Assembly: GCA_000818945.1 (NCBI GenBank)
Contig: KN805403.1
Span: 233,587-297,586, forward strand
Length of the DNA stretch: 64,000 nucleotides
Source: Schizochytrium sp. CCTCC M209059
Lineage: Eukaryota > Sar > Bigyra > Thraustochytrida > Thraustochytriidae
Direction of reading: 5' to 3'
Each line of letters begins with the position of its first letter. The stretch's first letter is position 1. Below, piece after piece: positions 1-9,372 of the stretch. The notes under the pieces were generated by a model, which worked only from the letters and a program-made list of their open reading frames with translations, was not told the DNA's origin and ran no database searches. The position numbers and the translations under genes were made by a program.

Positions 1-1008
1 CATGATACCGTCCGAGACGCTGGTAATGGCATTGATGTTGTTCAGGGCCTCTTGACTCTCAATCTTGGCAATGACATGAATACCCGTTTCTACGACTCCC
101 GGAATCTCGCGGACCGCGAGGATGCCGGCAGCAGAACGCGTGAACGAGTGCGCAATGTACTCGACACGCTGCTCGACGGCAAAGGCAATATCCTTGTAGT
201 CTTTCTCGGTCAGGTGAGGAAGGTCAATGGGACACCCGGGAAGGTTGAGGCCCTTGTTGCTCTTGATAACGCCGCCCATGATGACGCTGCACGTCACCTC
301 GCCCGTTGCCTCGTCGATCTCGCGCGTGAGAAAGGAGAGACGACCATCATCAACAAGAATAACATCGCCAATAGCCACAGTTTGCGCGAGACGATCAAAG
401 GTGGTTCCGACGCCTTCAGCGCTACCCTCGCGGTCGTAATCGCGATAAAACGTAAAGGTGTCACCGTTTTGGACCTCGATGTTTTCTACAGGGAAGCGAC
501 CGATCCGGACCTCGGGCCCCTTGGTGTCGAGAATGACGGGACAGATGCGCCGTCTTGACTCGGCGGCCTCGCGAAGGTTAGTGATTGCGGTCTTGAAAAA
601 TTCGTAGTCGCCGTGCGATGCATTGAGCCGCATGGCCGACATGCCGGCGTCGAGCATTTCGCCGAGTTTTTGCTTTGAGCAGGTTGCGGGCCCAACGGTG
701 CAAATGATTTTGGTCATGAGCTTGCTCGGGTTTGGCACCTTGAAGTACTCGCCATAGCTTTCCTGGAGGAGGAAGCTCGATGCGCTCGAGACGTCGCGCG
801 TGGCGTCGACATCTTGCTCCCATCTGCCGCTCGCATTCCAGCGAGACTCTGACGTTCCGCTCCCGGACGATGTCGGTGGCGGCGCGGCGGCAGAAAAGGC
901 CCTCACGAACTTGCGTCCCTCGCGGGACGGGATCGCGGCCACGAGGCCGGCGGCGCTCGCGACCCTCCTCGTGGTCGAGGCCAGCAGCAAGGCCGGCATG
1001 GCGGGCAT
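1..1008 (-). CDS. PYK: pyruvate kinase, mitochondrial-type, 5' part (runs off left edge)
   Basis: Pyruvate kinase transfers phosphate from phosphoenolpyruvate to ADP in the last step of glycolysis. The minus strand is open from ATG 1008 to the window edge (336 residues) with no intron. From residue 98 the N-terminal barrel segment is clear: TKIICTVGPAT, then RLNASHGD, then LDTKGPEVRIG. The B domain follows, then VIAKIESQEALNNINAI with the active-site lysine near residue 315. The first ~95 residues are an extension rich in Arg, Ala and Ser with few acidic residues near the start (RRVASAAGLVAAI, then FVRAFSAAA), which looks like a mitochondrial presequence. An internal Met at residue 98 (717) would give a cytosolic form, but it would begin exactly at the conserved core, so 1008 is preferred. 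Family call is firm; localisation is inferred. The C-terminal domain lies outside the window. Confidence 0.93.
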   Translation of the reverse strand, partial: MPAMPALLLASTTRRVASAAGLVAAIPSREGRKFVRAFSAAAPPPTSSGSGTSESRWNASGRWEQDVDATRDVSSASSFLLQESYGEYFKVPNPSKLMTKIICTVGPATCSKQKLGEMLDAGMSAMRLNASHGDYEFFKTAITNLREAAESRRRICPVILDTKGPEVRIGRFPVENIEVQNGDTFTFYRDYDREGSAEGVGTTFDRLAQTVAIGDVILVDDGRLSFLTREIDEATGEVTCSVIMGGVIKSNKGLNLPGCPIDLPHLTEKDYKDIAFAVEQRVEYIAHSFTRSAAGILAVREIPGVVETGIHVIAKIESQEALNNINAITSVSDGIM

Positions 1009-1510
1009 CCCGCTGCCAACGACGATGCCGATGTCGCGGGCTCCCCTCCTCTTTCGCGGAGGGACAGCTCGCTTCGCTCTTCGCGCGCGGGCCGCGCACG
1101 CAGCCCCTGCAGAGGGCAAGCACGCGCAGACGCGGGTGCTGCGCAAGCGCCGCGAGCGAGAGCCTGCGCGACGCGCGTGGTGCAGCCTGCAATGCCTGAC
1201 TACTCGCTCGTTGTCCGCGCAAAGTCAGTGCGTGCGTGCGTGCAGGGCGAGACGGTGGTTGGGGTGCAGTGCAGTGCTAGCCTAGTAGCAAGTACGCATA
1301 GGCCCGGACATAGCCGCATTGCACGGGTCCCACCAGCGCGCGCACAGCGCTCGCTCGGTGGTCCTTGCAATGGGTTTCAGGTTAACGCCTCGCGTAACGC
1401 AGTTCCGCTGGTTTACATGAGGAGAAGTAAGGACGATGCGTTGAAACGGCGAGTAACCGACAGAAAAGAAACATCTACCAAATGTAAAAAGGCCTATACG
1501 TATACCTAGG
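1009..1510. other. intergenic, 5' flank of pyruvate kinase
   Basis: No supported gene. The first part is GC-rich with GTGC-type short repeats (around 1229-1246) and probably holds the pyruvate kinase promoter. Composition becomes AT-richer after about 1400. The short palindrome TATACGTATA (1495-1504) abuts the left end of the putative transposon. Confidence 0.4.
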
Positions 1511-1536
1511 CCTAGGGTAAAACCTTTAGAATCGAC
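1511..1536 (+). repeat. left terminal inverted repeat of putative transposon
   Basis: The 16-base core 1511-1526 is the perfect inverse complement of 3713-3728. Beyond a few mismatches the TCGACA block also matches. A short CCTAGG directly precedes it, so the true boundary may lie a few bases further left. Confidence 0.5.
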
Positions 1537-1939
1537 ACTCGTTAGAATCGACATTTTTGGCGGCGTGGCTCTTGACTAGGAGTCAACTAAGGCGTACTCG
1601 AACTAAAACTCGCAAGCTTTGAATTCGACAGGTTGCCGTGGTGGTGGTTAAGTCGCCTTGGCGAGAGAACGCATGCCGTGCCGCTACTGCGCGCGGCCAT
1701 GTCGATGCCGACGACCTTGAGCAACTTCCTCGGCACCACGCCGCCGCTGCAGAGGCAGGCTGCCGTTGACAATGCCCTCCAGTAGAACGACGAAGCAGCT
1801 TGCAGAAGTCGTCGCAGCGTCGACGCCGGAGGCGCTCTTGCCCGAAGTGCATGGTTACCGGCTGACGTGCAAGCGTTTGCAGGCTCTCTGGCGCCATACT
1901 GCAGACCAGTAGGCCTGGCTGGATGACGAGCACATCGAC

Positions 1940-3360
1940 GTGATCGCGAGGAGTATCTCGTCCGACTCGACCAAGAAGGTCATGGTCCTCGACACGCAGT
2001 TCGTTGCGTGGTGGACGGAGTGGACTCTCGATAAAGATTGCGCGCGGGGTGCGCCTGGCAGTGGTGGAAATCTCGCATCGCAGCTCGCGGACCAAGACAT
2101 CTTGTGGATTCCGTGCCATACGGCCGGCAACCACTGGACTTGCATGTTCGTCTTCCTTCACGAGCGCCAGTTCGAGTTCTTTGATCCGCTCGGTAGGCCG
2201 CCAGGCATTCTTGATGCCGTTTGCCGTCACATCATCCATAGCATTTCTCGCTATGGGGACTTCATCGACACATCCTCATGGCCGTGCATGCAAGTGACGA
2301 CGACTCAGGTTCAACAGGACAGCTACAACTGCGGACTTTGGATCCTTGGGGCCCTGGACGTGGTTAGTGAGGGGGTCACGACCAGCAGCTTCGTGGAGAT
2401 ACCGCCGTTCGCCATCACTTGGCTTCGTCAGAAGTATTTCCTCATGCTCTCGCTGTTGTCATTTACGGACAAGAAAGCGAGCGAGAAAGGTGTACCCGTG
2501 GAAGAACCTGCGTCTTCAACAGAAAACGTGGAGCATGAGCTGTCCGGGCGCAACGTGGAGCGGGACGTTCTAGGGGAGAAGAATCAGGACAGCCTTGCTG
2601 ACCTGCGGAGCGCGGTGGACAAAATTCGGCACAGGCAAGAGGCCGCTCTCCGCGCGGAAGCGCGTTGGAAGAGCCACTCTGCTCCGCAAATCACGAACAA
2701 CATCAACAACATCAACATCGAATTGAACATCAACCTGCCTTCTGGCAGCCCTGTCGATCTCGCACACGCCGAGCAGGTTGGACGGAGGATCCCGGACGTG
2801 CTCTTCAGACAGGTCGGCGGAGCGACGTTTGTACCGCCAAGCGACAGCAGGGTCGCACGGCGCATCGCAGCTGGGGTGCCAAGGGTGGTCAACACAAGCG
2901 CGCACATTTCGAGCTGCGGGGTGATCAGGTAAGCCCGGCGATGTCAAGGTCCGCCCTACTCGAACGCATTCGCGTTCTGAAGACCAATCGACCTGGCACC
3001 TTGTCTCCTACGACAACCTCTGCTGCATCGATCTCTCACTCCAGTTCTTCGATGGCCGCAAGTTCTGCTGCATCACCTGCTCCAGATCCAACCGGGGCCT
3101 CCACTCCGCAGAACGAAGTCATCTCGGCAGACGACGAAGCTCTCATCATCAAGGCGTTGGCCGCGAAAGCAGCTTCTTGCACCGAGTTCGGGTTTACCCA
3201 CTCGCGCAAGAAGGTCACACGATCAAACCTTCTGCAGTACCTCAAGGTCGAAGGCTTGCGTGTTCCGTGGCATGATCCTCGCGAGAATCTCATGCGAATC
3301 GTTCTTGCTCACATACGGAGCACCTCCAGCGCTCCTGCGCTGCCGCCGATGTCCTCGTAG
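1940..3360 (+). CDS. Ulp1/C48-family cysteine protease, transposon-associated, possibly damaged and/or spliced
   Basis: Ulp1-type proteases cleave SUMO or related modifiers. The core is recognisable: AWLDDE (1916 on), GNHWTCMFV with the catalytic His, FEFFDPLG with the Asp, and QQDSYNCGLW with oxyanion Gln and nucleophile Cys, so the catalytic residues are intact. The in-frame start at 1940 is GTG, not ATG. Protein-like sequence continues upstream in the same frame (LTCKRLQALWRHTADQ), interrupted by TAG at 1913-1915, and a likely frameshift lies near 1785. Either the copy is decaying, or TAG is part of a 3' splice site. The first frame stops at 2932, but CAG|GTAAGC (donor at 2929) and CTCCAG (acceptor ending 3044) would excise 116 bases and join in frame to an ORF ending at 3360. 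The C-terminal half has an Asn/Ile-rich stretch and no known domain. Confidence 0.6.
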
Positions 3361-3702
3361 GGCATCTCAACGAGCGCGTGGCGCTGCTGACGTCCGCCAG
3401 TGGCGACAACTGCATTTCCATCCCAAAAACGATGCAAATGTGCACGCCCCATATAAACAATAGGCAAATACCCAACTCGCTAAATACCCCTTTGCCAATA
3501 CCCCCCGTCGAAATTTAAGCGCAGCAGCCCCGCGGGGGGCCTCGAACGCTCAACTTTGAACTACTCTCGCTCCCCCAAAACTCGGCCAAAACCTTTACTG
3601 CAAATTTTGTGCAGTCCGCCGTGGCACGGGCCTGTCCTGTGTCCCGCTCCGATGCTCGCGCGTGGACTTGCTGAAGAAATTTTCTGAACATTACGAAACC
3701 AT

Positions 3703-3728
3703 GTCGAACCGTAAGGTTTTACCCTAGG
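3703..3728 (-). repeat. right terminal inverted repeat of putative transposon
   Basis: AAGGTTTTACCCTAGG at 3713-3728 is the exact inverse complement of 1511-1526. The adjacent TGTCGA at about 3702-3707 mirrors TCGACA at the left end. Confidence 0.5.
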
Positions 3729-3729
3729 A

Positions 3730-3750
3730 CAAACTTGAACTTCAAGTTTG
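3730..3750. repeat. perfect 21-bp palindrome beside the transposon end
   Basis: CAAACTTGAA, a single C, then TTCAAGTTTG: arms of 10 bases with a one-base centre, starting two bases outside the right inverted repeat. It could be an insertion-site feature or a hairpin; its role is unknown. Confidence 0.6.
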
Positions 3751-4802
3751 AACTTGATGAGAACGAGGGAAGAGAGAGATCCGTTGAGCCGGCCTCGGAC
3801 CGTGACTCCGACTCCGTGCCTGAGGCCTCGGCTCAGCCTAAAGTCCGGGCCCACTTCCATGTTGGCCCCGGAAGCGCACCTTCATGACTGCCGATGGGCC
3901 ACGAAGCGGCGCGGGCTGCGCCAGACTTTGCTCCAGGCTTGAGCCTCGACCTTGGATTGTTGTTCGTCTTTTTTTTTCCTGAACAAATGATGTGGTTGTT
4001 TGCATCGCTTCCGCTTTTTGTTCGGTATTTCCAAAAACGGATCGGGCCGTTGTGGATCACCTTCGCAGTGCCAGCAAGAAAGAGTTAAAAGGTATGCATC
4101 CACACACAAACAGTAGTAGCAAGTACGAAGATCAATCACCCTTGACCGTCAAGGGGGGGGGGGGGGGCAATCATAAGCTTTGGCCGAGTGAATGCCAATC
4201 GATTCGCCACCGATACGTTTCGGCCATTGCACACATCAGTCGAATCGGGAACACATTTGGTGCCCAGCGGTCATTCAATCTCCTACCCTTTTTACGCCCG
4301 CTATTACGTGTTGTGAGGACTCCGTTGAGAGACAGTGAGCGAGAGAGGGTGCGCAGACGACTTTGTAAGGCGCCGCGTGAGATATCGTGTCTAGCTCAAA
4401 ACTACTTTTTTTTTTTGGCTTAAAGAGTGAGTTGTTGGCCTTTCCATTTTCTAAAGAGGATAGCAAAGGTGTGTGGGTTGTCCTCTCTTGCTCGGAGAGC
4501 GCACGGGGAACAAGCGTGCGTGCGCGGCGCGTGCGCGCGTGAGCAGGCTTCAAGTCGCGCATCGTCTTGGCCAACAAACACTATCTGTCAGTCGTCAATT
4601 GGCAACATCTATCTGCGTGCTCCAGAGCACGCACGTCACACCAGAGCTTTTCCCAACAGATATACACGACTGAAGAGCGTGTGCGCTTGCTTTCTAGAGC
4701 TGTGCCGGCGGTGCAGCGCGCTCGCGCCACGCGAAAAGGTGCGCACGAACACGCGAACAGAACGAGGTGAATAATAGGCTCCGTTCTCCATTCCCTCGCA
4801 AG
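3751..4802. other. intergenic, G15 tract, G-alpha upstream region
   Basis: No supported gene; open frames here are short and unlike any family. It contains a run of 15 G (4153-4167), a run of 10 T around 4405-4414, and GTGCGCG-rich sequence near 4520-4545. The last few hundred bases probably include the G-alpha promoter and 5' leader. Confidence 0.4.
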
Positions 4803-5978
4803 ATGGGGGGTGGTGCTTCACGAAAGAAGAATTCGCAGATGGCTGCCGACATGCTGCTGCTCGGAGCGCCGAGTGTCGGCAAGAGCACAATATTTAGACA
4901 GATGAAACTCTTGTATCGTGGCGGCTTCACGGATAAGGAGCGGCGACGATCGCGGATCGAGCTGCGCAGGAATCTCTTGGCCTCCATTCTCAAGCTTGAC
5001 GAGATTGCTCTTCAGAAAGGTTTTAACCTGGAATCACAGGAAGTCGAAGAAGCCATCACGCAAATCAAGTTGACGATCCAGGACTACACATACCATGAAC
5101 GCGACGACGACAATTGCCTGGAAGCAAGGGAAGAGTCTGAAAGTGTCTCGCAGGATGGGACGAACGAGGTGCAAATGCTCGAGGAGCCTGTGCCCTTTCC
5201 CGCACAACAGGTCAAGGCGGTCATGGAAGACAATGCCATTAAGCAGGCGCTGGCGCTGGTGACCTCGGGAGAGTTCAAAGCAGCAGAGGGTGACGTTGCC
5301 GGAATCGAGCTGATGCAAGAAGCCTTACCCTACGTTGCAGTGGAGCATTTTGACCGCGTTGTGAGTGACGACTTTGTGCCGACTGACCAGGACTGTCTTC
5401 ACCTCCGGCGGCATACGACCTCGGTGGAGAGAATTGAGTTTCCCTGCGAGATCTCAATGCATGGAAAAAAGGCCCAGGTGCTATGTTCATGCACGGATAT
5501 CGGCGGTCAGGCCCAGGAGCAAAAGAAGTGGGAATCCCAAGCGAGCAAGATTGATTTCGTGATTTTTGTCGCTGCGATGAGTGACTTCGACCGCACACGA
5601 ACCGGAGGGGAGAACTCTTTAAACTACCAGTTTAGTCTCTTGGAGCGATTGCTTGCTGCTAATTGCTTTCGTAACAAGAATGTGATTGTGTTGCTCAATA
5701 AGGTGGACGCTCTCGAAGCAAAGTTGCAGACAACAGAATTGCGAACCTTTTTTCCCGAATTCGAGGGGACGAATGATGTCAAACACGCCCAAGCGTTCTT
5801 TGAGCAAATGTGCGTTGCGCTGAACGAGAGGATGGCAAGCGAAGGCAAATCAAGTGCTTCCCGCCAGATTCAGGTCGTGCCGACATGTGCGCTCGATACA
5901 CACATGCTGCACAATGTCATTTCTTCGGCGCTTGCAGCAACGCTCATGTCAACCTTGGTCGAGGTCGGAATTGTTTAG
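4803..5978 (+). CDS. divergent heterotrimeric G-protein alpha subunit
   Basis: G-alpha subunits are GTPase switches coupling membrane receptors to effectors. The ATG at 4803 begins MGGGASRKK, fitting the N-myristoylation consensus (Gly2, Ser6), and gives 391 residues, a normal length. Visible elements in order: P-loop GAPSVGKST (residues 21-29), IFRQMKLLY, a helical insert domain, switch I RRHTTSVE with the catalytic Arg and both Thr, switch II DIGGQ with the catalytic Gln, NKVD, and TCALDT in place of TCATDT. The P-loop is unusual: the usual GAGESGKST is changed at three adjacent positions (Gly to Pro, Glu to Ser, Ser to Val), which should alter GTP hydrolysis or nucleotide retention. No intron. 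The C-terminus (VEVGIV) has no Cys for ADP-ribosylation. Confidence 0.93.
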   Translation: MGGGASRKKNSQMAADMLLLGAPSVGKSTIFRQMKLLYRGGFTDKERRRSRIELRRNLLASILKLDEIALQKGFNLESQEVEEAITQIKLTIQDYTYHERDDDNCLEAREESESVSQDGTNEVQMLEEPVPFPAQQVKAVMEDNAIKQALALVTSGEFKAAEGDVAGIELMQEALPYVAVEHFDRVVSDDFVPTDQDCLHLRRHTTSVERIEFPCEISMHGKKAQVLCSCTDIGGQAQEQKKWESQASKIDFVIFVAAMSDFDRTRTGGENSLNYQFSLLERLLAANCFRNKNVIVLLNKVDALEAKLQTTELRTFFPEFEGTNDVKHAQAFFEQMCVALNERMASEGKSSASRQIQVVPTCALDTHMLHNVISSALAATLMSTLVEVGIV

Positions 5979-6633
5979 TGATGTTGTTTTTCAGTTTTTT
6001 TTTTGGAGGGAATAGGAATGGAAATGAAGATGCATAAAGAGATCCATGGCAGGAAAAGAATTTGGAGTGACTGAAGACGAAGAGGATCGCGAGGGGACGC
6101 GTGCAGATGAAAATGCTTGCGCTGGGTTACAAAGCGACGAATGACTTGTGCTGCTGCTGACAAAAGGCTTGCACCGCTGACAAAAGACTTGCGCTGCTGA
6201 CGAAAGACCTGCGCTGCGTCCTTTCTTTGGGTCGCTCGCGCGTGTGGTAGGATGATCCGAGTACATATTGACTTCGCAACGCAATCCTTTTTCTCTGCGT
6301 CTGGTGCATCATACAACCATCACACCAGGTATTTCGTGAGGAAGCCAAATCGAAATTCTTTCAACAAACGAACGGAAAGAAAAGGTAGGGTTTTCAGTTC
6401 TCTCGAGACCGACCAATCAATTTTCAGCGCAGAACTTGCATGGTATGCAAGAAAAGAGAGACCAAATTGGTTGGCTTGGTAAGTCGGATGGGTCTAACAT
6501 GTTCATACAACAATCCAAGAGCAAAAGGAAAGAGATTTTTTATCGCTTGCTTGCATCAGGGGCCTCGTCAAAAAAACAGGAGAGCGCATATACGGCACGC
6601 TGAAGCAAGTTCAACAGAGGAAGAGGGAGGACC
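5979..6633. other. convergent 3' flanks of G-alpha and DUF305 genes
   Basis: No gene is supported. The region holds the 3' untranslated parts of two convergent genes and a short 20-bp tandem repeat (annotated separately). The rest is AT-richer than most of the window. Confidence 0.5.
6136..6215. repeat. 20-bp tandem repeat, 3 clear copies plus a degenerate fourth
   Basis: GCTGACAAAAGACTTGCGCT and close variants start at 6156, 6176 and 6196, preceded by a diverged copy from about 6136. It lies between two convergent genes. Confidence 0.75.
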
Positions 6634-7995
6634 TTACACAGAGGTAGTCTTGGCCGTCGTGCTGGTGGGAGCCGACTTGCGGAACTTGTACTTGTAGACG
6701 AGGTAGCCAGCAACAGGAACAACAATAAGAACGGCGAGGCATCCAACGAGAACACCGACGAGCGTAGAGTTGCTGTCCTCGGTCGCGGCGCAGTAGTCAT
6801 AGGCAGGGACAAGGTTGTCCTCGAGCCAGCTACGCATGAAGGTGATCTGCTGGTTCTGACCGTTGATGATCTCCCAAAGAAGAGTCACAGCGGGGGTGCC
6901 ACCATCGTTATTGTCGTCGTTACAGAACGAGTCATCGAGGTGGCGGCCGTTGGCAGCGGCGAGCTGGGCGAGCGCAAGCTCGGGGCCGTCAAGCTCGCTG
7001 AGGCGGCGGCCATCATACGAGGTACCACACTTGAGCGAGCCCGGGTTGAAGTGAAGGAGGATCTTGGCCATGTTGACGGCGTTCTGGTGATGCGCAATCA
7101 TCTGGTACATGAACTCCTGGGTGGCATCTCCGTTACCGGTGGTGCGCATCTCGGTCATCATCTTGCAGTTGATAGCGGCCATGCACTCGTTAAAGGTGTT
7201 GGCATCGCCATTGCAGTGAAAGACGTGGTCGCCGCACTGCTCGTGGCCCTGGTAGTCGGAGACATTGAAGGTGCCGCAGGCACGGTCAAACTCGTCAAGC
7301 ACATCGTACTCGTATCCAAGAGGAATCTCGTCCTCGGGCGCCCGGATTGCCAGGGTATCGGTGTCGAGGATCTTGATGCGGAACGACATAAAGTTGTGGA
7401 TGTGGCAAAACGAGAAGATCTCCTTGGTGGCGTCGTCCGTGATGGTGACCTCGACGGTGAAGTTGCCGGCGTCGATCCAGTCGTCGCGGCCGCCGGAGAA
7501 CCAGACGCCCTCGTACTGGTCGAGACCGAAGTCCTCAGTGTCAGCGCACTCACCGGTGATTTCGTTTTTTTCGTCGCAGAGGATCTCGCCGTTGAGCTTG
7601 TATTGCGGGTACTGGCACGCGAGGGTCTGGTTGCAGGTTTCGCCGCCGGGGGGGTCGACGCCCTTTTCGAGCTCGAGGTTGTCGCCGTAGACACCATCGG
7701 GTCCGTAGGCAAAGCCGAGGGGGTGGAACCAGTTGGTCGTGTTAGTCTGGTCAAAGACGTACTTGACGTTGGCCTCCATGCCGAGGGTGGGCTGGTAGCC
7801 CATGTCCTCGCATCCCTCGACGATGAAATACCCGGTCTCGCCGGCGAAGATGTCGACCTGAAACTTGAACGTGCAGACCTTGTCAACGCCCGTGCCGACG
7901 CAGTCTGCCAGGCACAGGTCGTCGAGCGTGTATTGTGCGCGGGCGCCGGAGGCAAGCGCCAGGACGCCGACCAGCGCGGCGATCATCTTGGCCAT
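6634..7995 (-). CDS. secreted DUF305-domain protein with C-terminal membrane anchor
   Basis: 453 residues. A signal peptide (MAKMIAALVGVLALASGARA, then QYT) is followed by a Cys-rich luminal or extracellular part with four N-glycosylation sequons (NTT, NQT, NFT, NVS), then a hydrophobic span at about 411-434 and a short Lys/Ser/Thr tail: a type I membrane protein. Residues 265-395 contain the DUF305 hallmarks, MIAHHQNAVNMAK (299-311) and EIINGQNQQITFMRSWL (375-391). DUF305 proteins have a ferritin-like helical fold and are often linked to copper or other metal handling. Residues ~35-210 (NWFHPLGF, then FCHIHNFM) have a His/Cys/Met pattern resembling a cupredoxin-type copper site; this part is inference. 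The ATG at 7995 is placed by the signal peptide. No intron. Confidence 0.85.
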   Translation of the reverse strand: MAKMIAALVGVLALASGARAQYTLDDLCLADCVGTGVDKVCTFKFQVDIFAGETGYFIVEGCEDMGYQPTLGMEANVKYVFDQTNTTNWFHPLGFAYGPDGVYGDNLELEKGVDPPGGETCNQTLACQYPQYKLNGEILCDEKNEITGECADTEDFGLDQYEGVWFSGGRDDWIDAGNFTVEVTITDDATKEIFSFCHIHNFMSFRIKILDTDTLAIRAPEDEIPLGYEYDVLDEFDRACGTFNVSDYQGHEQCGDHVFHCNGDANTFNECMAAINCKMMTEMRTTGNGDATQEFMYQMIAHHQNAVNMAKILLHFNPGSLKCGTSYDGRRLSELDGPELALAQLAAANGRHLDDSFCNDDNNDGGTPAVTLLWEIINGQNQQITFMRSWLEDNLVPAYDYCAATEDSNSTLVGVLVGCLAVLIVVPVAGYLVYKYKFRKSAPTSTTAKTTSV

Positions 7996-8219
7996 CTTTC
8001 TGGTTGCTTGGTGGGATGTCAGTCAGTCAGCCTTTGTCACTCGACTTGCTTGTCTTGCCGGCGTTTCGGTTTTGCTGCTCGGTTTGCGCAGCCGCCCGCG
8101 AGCTTGCTTCAGGCGGCTGGCTGGCCTGCCTGCTGCACTGACTGGTTGGTGGCTGCGTGCCGGGAGAGGAGTCGGGACGTTCATGGGGTCAAGCAGGGCA
8201 GAGAAATCCAGCAAGACAG

Positions 8220-8220
8220 C

Positions 8221-8264
<44 letters not shown>
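8220..8264. repeat. (GAAA)n microsatellite
   Basis: About eleven uninterrupted AAGA/GAAA units, some 230 bp upstream of the DUF305 start. Confidence 0.9.
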
Positions 8265-9053
8265 AAAGAGGCGCGGGAAAGAGTGGAGGAGAGAATGAGG
8301 AAGAGGAAGAGGAAGAGGACGGCGGCGGCCTGGACGACCCGGCCCGCAGCCGGGACCGGAGCCTGGCGCACCGGCAGGCAGCTAACATAAGTAAAGAAAG
8401 AAGGAAGGTAAGGGAGAGAGGAAACGGACGGGAGACGCGGCGCATGGCGTAGTCGCGCGCGCCGCTCTAGCGCCGGCCCGCGATGCCGGCGGGTGTGCGG
8501 ACGCGCGGGTGAAAAAAATGCGACGAGGCGGCCTACTGCGTCGTCTCGCCCGCCCCTCTCTCGCCTCGCCTCCCGACGCGCGACGGACGGCCTTCCCCCC
8601 TCCCTCCCTCCCTCCATCCACCCAATCGCCCTCGCGGTATGGGCGCGGCCCACAGCCTCCCCACACCCGCTCCCAACAGTCGCCACAGCACGCGCCTGCC
8701 CGCACGCGTGCCTGCGCGCCCGCAGCCGTGCCGCAGTGGCGCGCGCCCCGGCCACTGCGGAAATGAAGTCGCCGCCAACCATCGATCTTTCTCCCCTCGC
8801 TCCCTCTCCTCCTTTCCGTCCATCCATACCTCTCCCTCCGCGCCGTCGCCTTCGCCTTCGCCTTTGCCGCCGCTCTCCTCTCCTCCCGCGCTCCCGAACC
8901 TCGCAGACAGGCAGGCAGCCAGGCAGCCAGGCAGCCAGGCAGGCCCTTCACGCGCGCGCCGCCCCGGCTCCCTCGCCCTTGAGGTGTGTTCTCCAGGCGC
9001 GAGGGAGGGCCTGCCGTTAGGCCGGTGTGCTCGCGGATAGAGAAAGATGCCCG

Positions 9054-9077
9054 GATCGATCGATCGATCGATCGATG
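9054..9077. repeat. (ATCG)n microsatellite, first of a group
   Basis: Five to six GATC/ATCG units. Similar tracts lie at 9373-9393, 9470-9490, 15228-15242 and 17561-17582. Confidence 0.9.
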
Positions 9078-9372
9078 CGCGCGATAACCGGATGGACGGA
9101 TTTCGGGAGCGAGCGCGCGGTATTGAGAGCGAGCTCGCTGCTCCGGGCGCCGACCCGGCGATCGAAGAACGAGCGACCGGCAAGCCGGCCAGCCAGGTGT
9201 AGCCGACCGCGGGAGGGGGAGACGAAGTCGCGTCGCGTCCGGTGGCTCGATCGCGCGTCGTCTCTGGTCGCACTCATTGCCGGTGTACGTCCTGCATACA
9301 TGCAGGCACGCCCGGACGCACCTCGCCGAGGACCGAATACCGCTACCGGTAACTGTAGAAATAAAGCAACGC

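Larger units (their letters stand above)
1511..3728 (+). mobile_element. putative 2.2-kb TIR DNA transposon carrying an Ulp1-like gene
   Basis: CCTAGGGTAAAACCTT at 1511-1526 recurs as an exact inverse complement at 3713-3728. The match extends inward, so 23 of 27 bases agree once the internal TCGACA block is counted. These inverted ends bracket one coding unit, an Ulp1/C48 protease ORF, and nothing else recognisable. Just inside the left end, TTAGAATCGACA occurs twice (1525-1536 and 1542-1553), like subterminal motifs. No transposase is seen, so the element would be non-autonomous or internally deleted. Ulp1 proteases are known cargo of several eukaryotic DNA transposon groups (MULEs, KDZ-type). 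No clear target-site duplication is visible, so the family is unassigned. Confidence 0.5.

Noticed and set aside
52..558. 168-residue plus-strand open frame
   Set aside because: It is the antisense of pyruvate kinase; the minus strand encodes clear family motifs.
6940..8298. 452-residue plus-strand open frame
   Set aside because: Antisense of the DUF305 gene, extended by the GAAA repeat. GC-rich codon bias keeps the opposite strand open.
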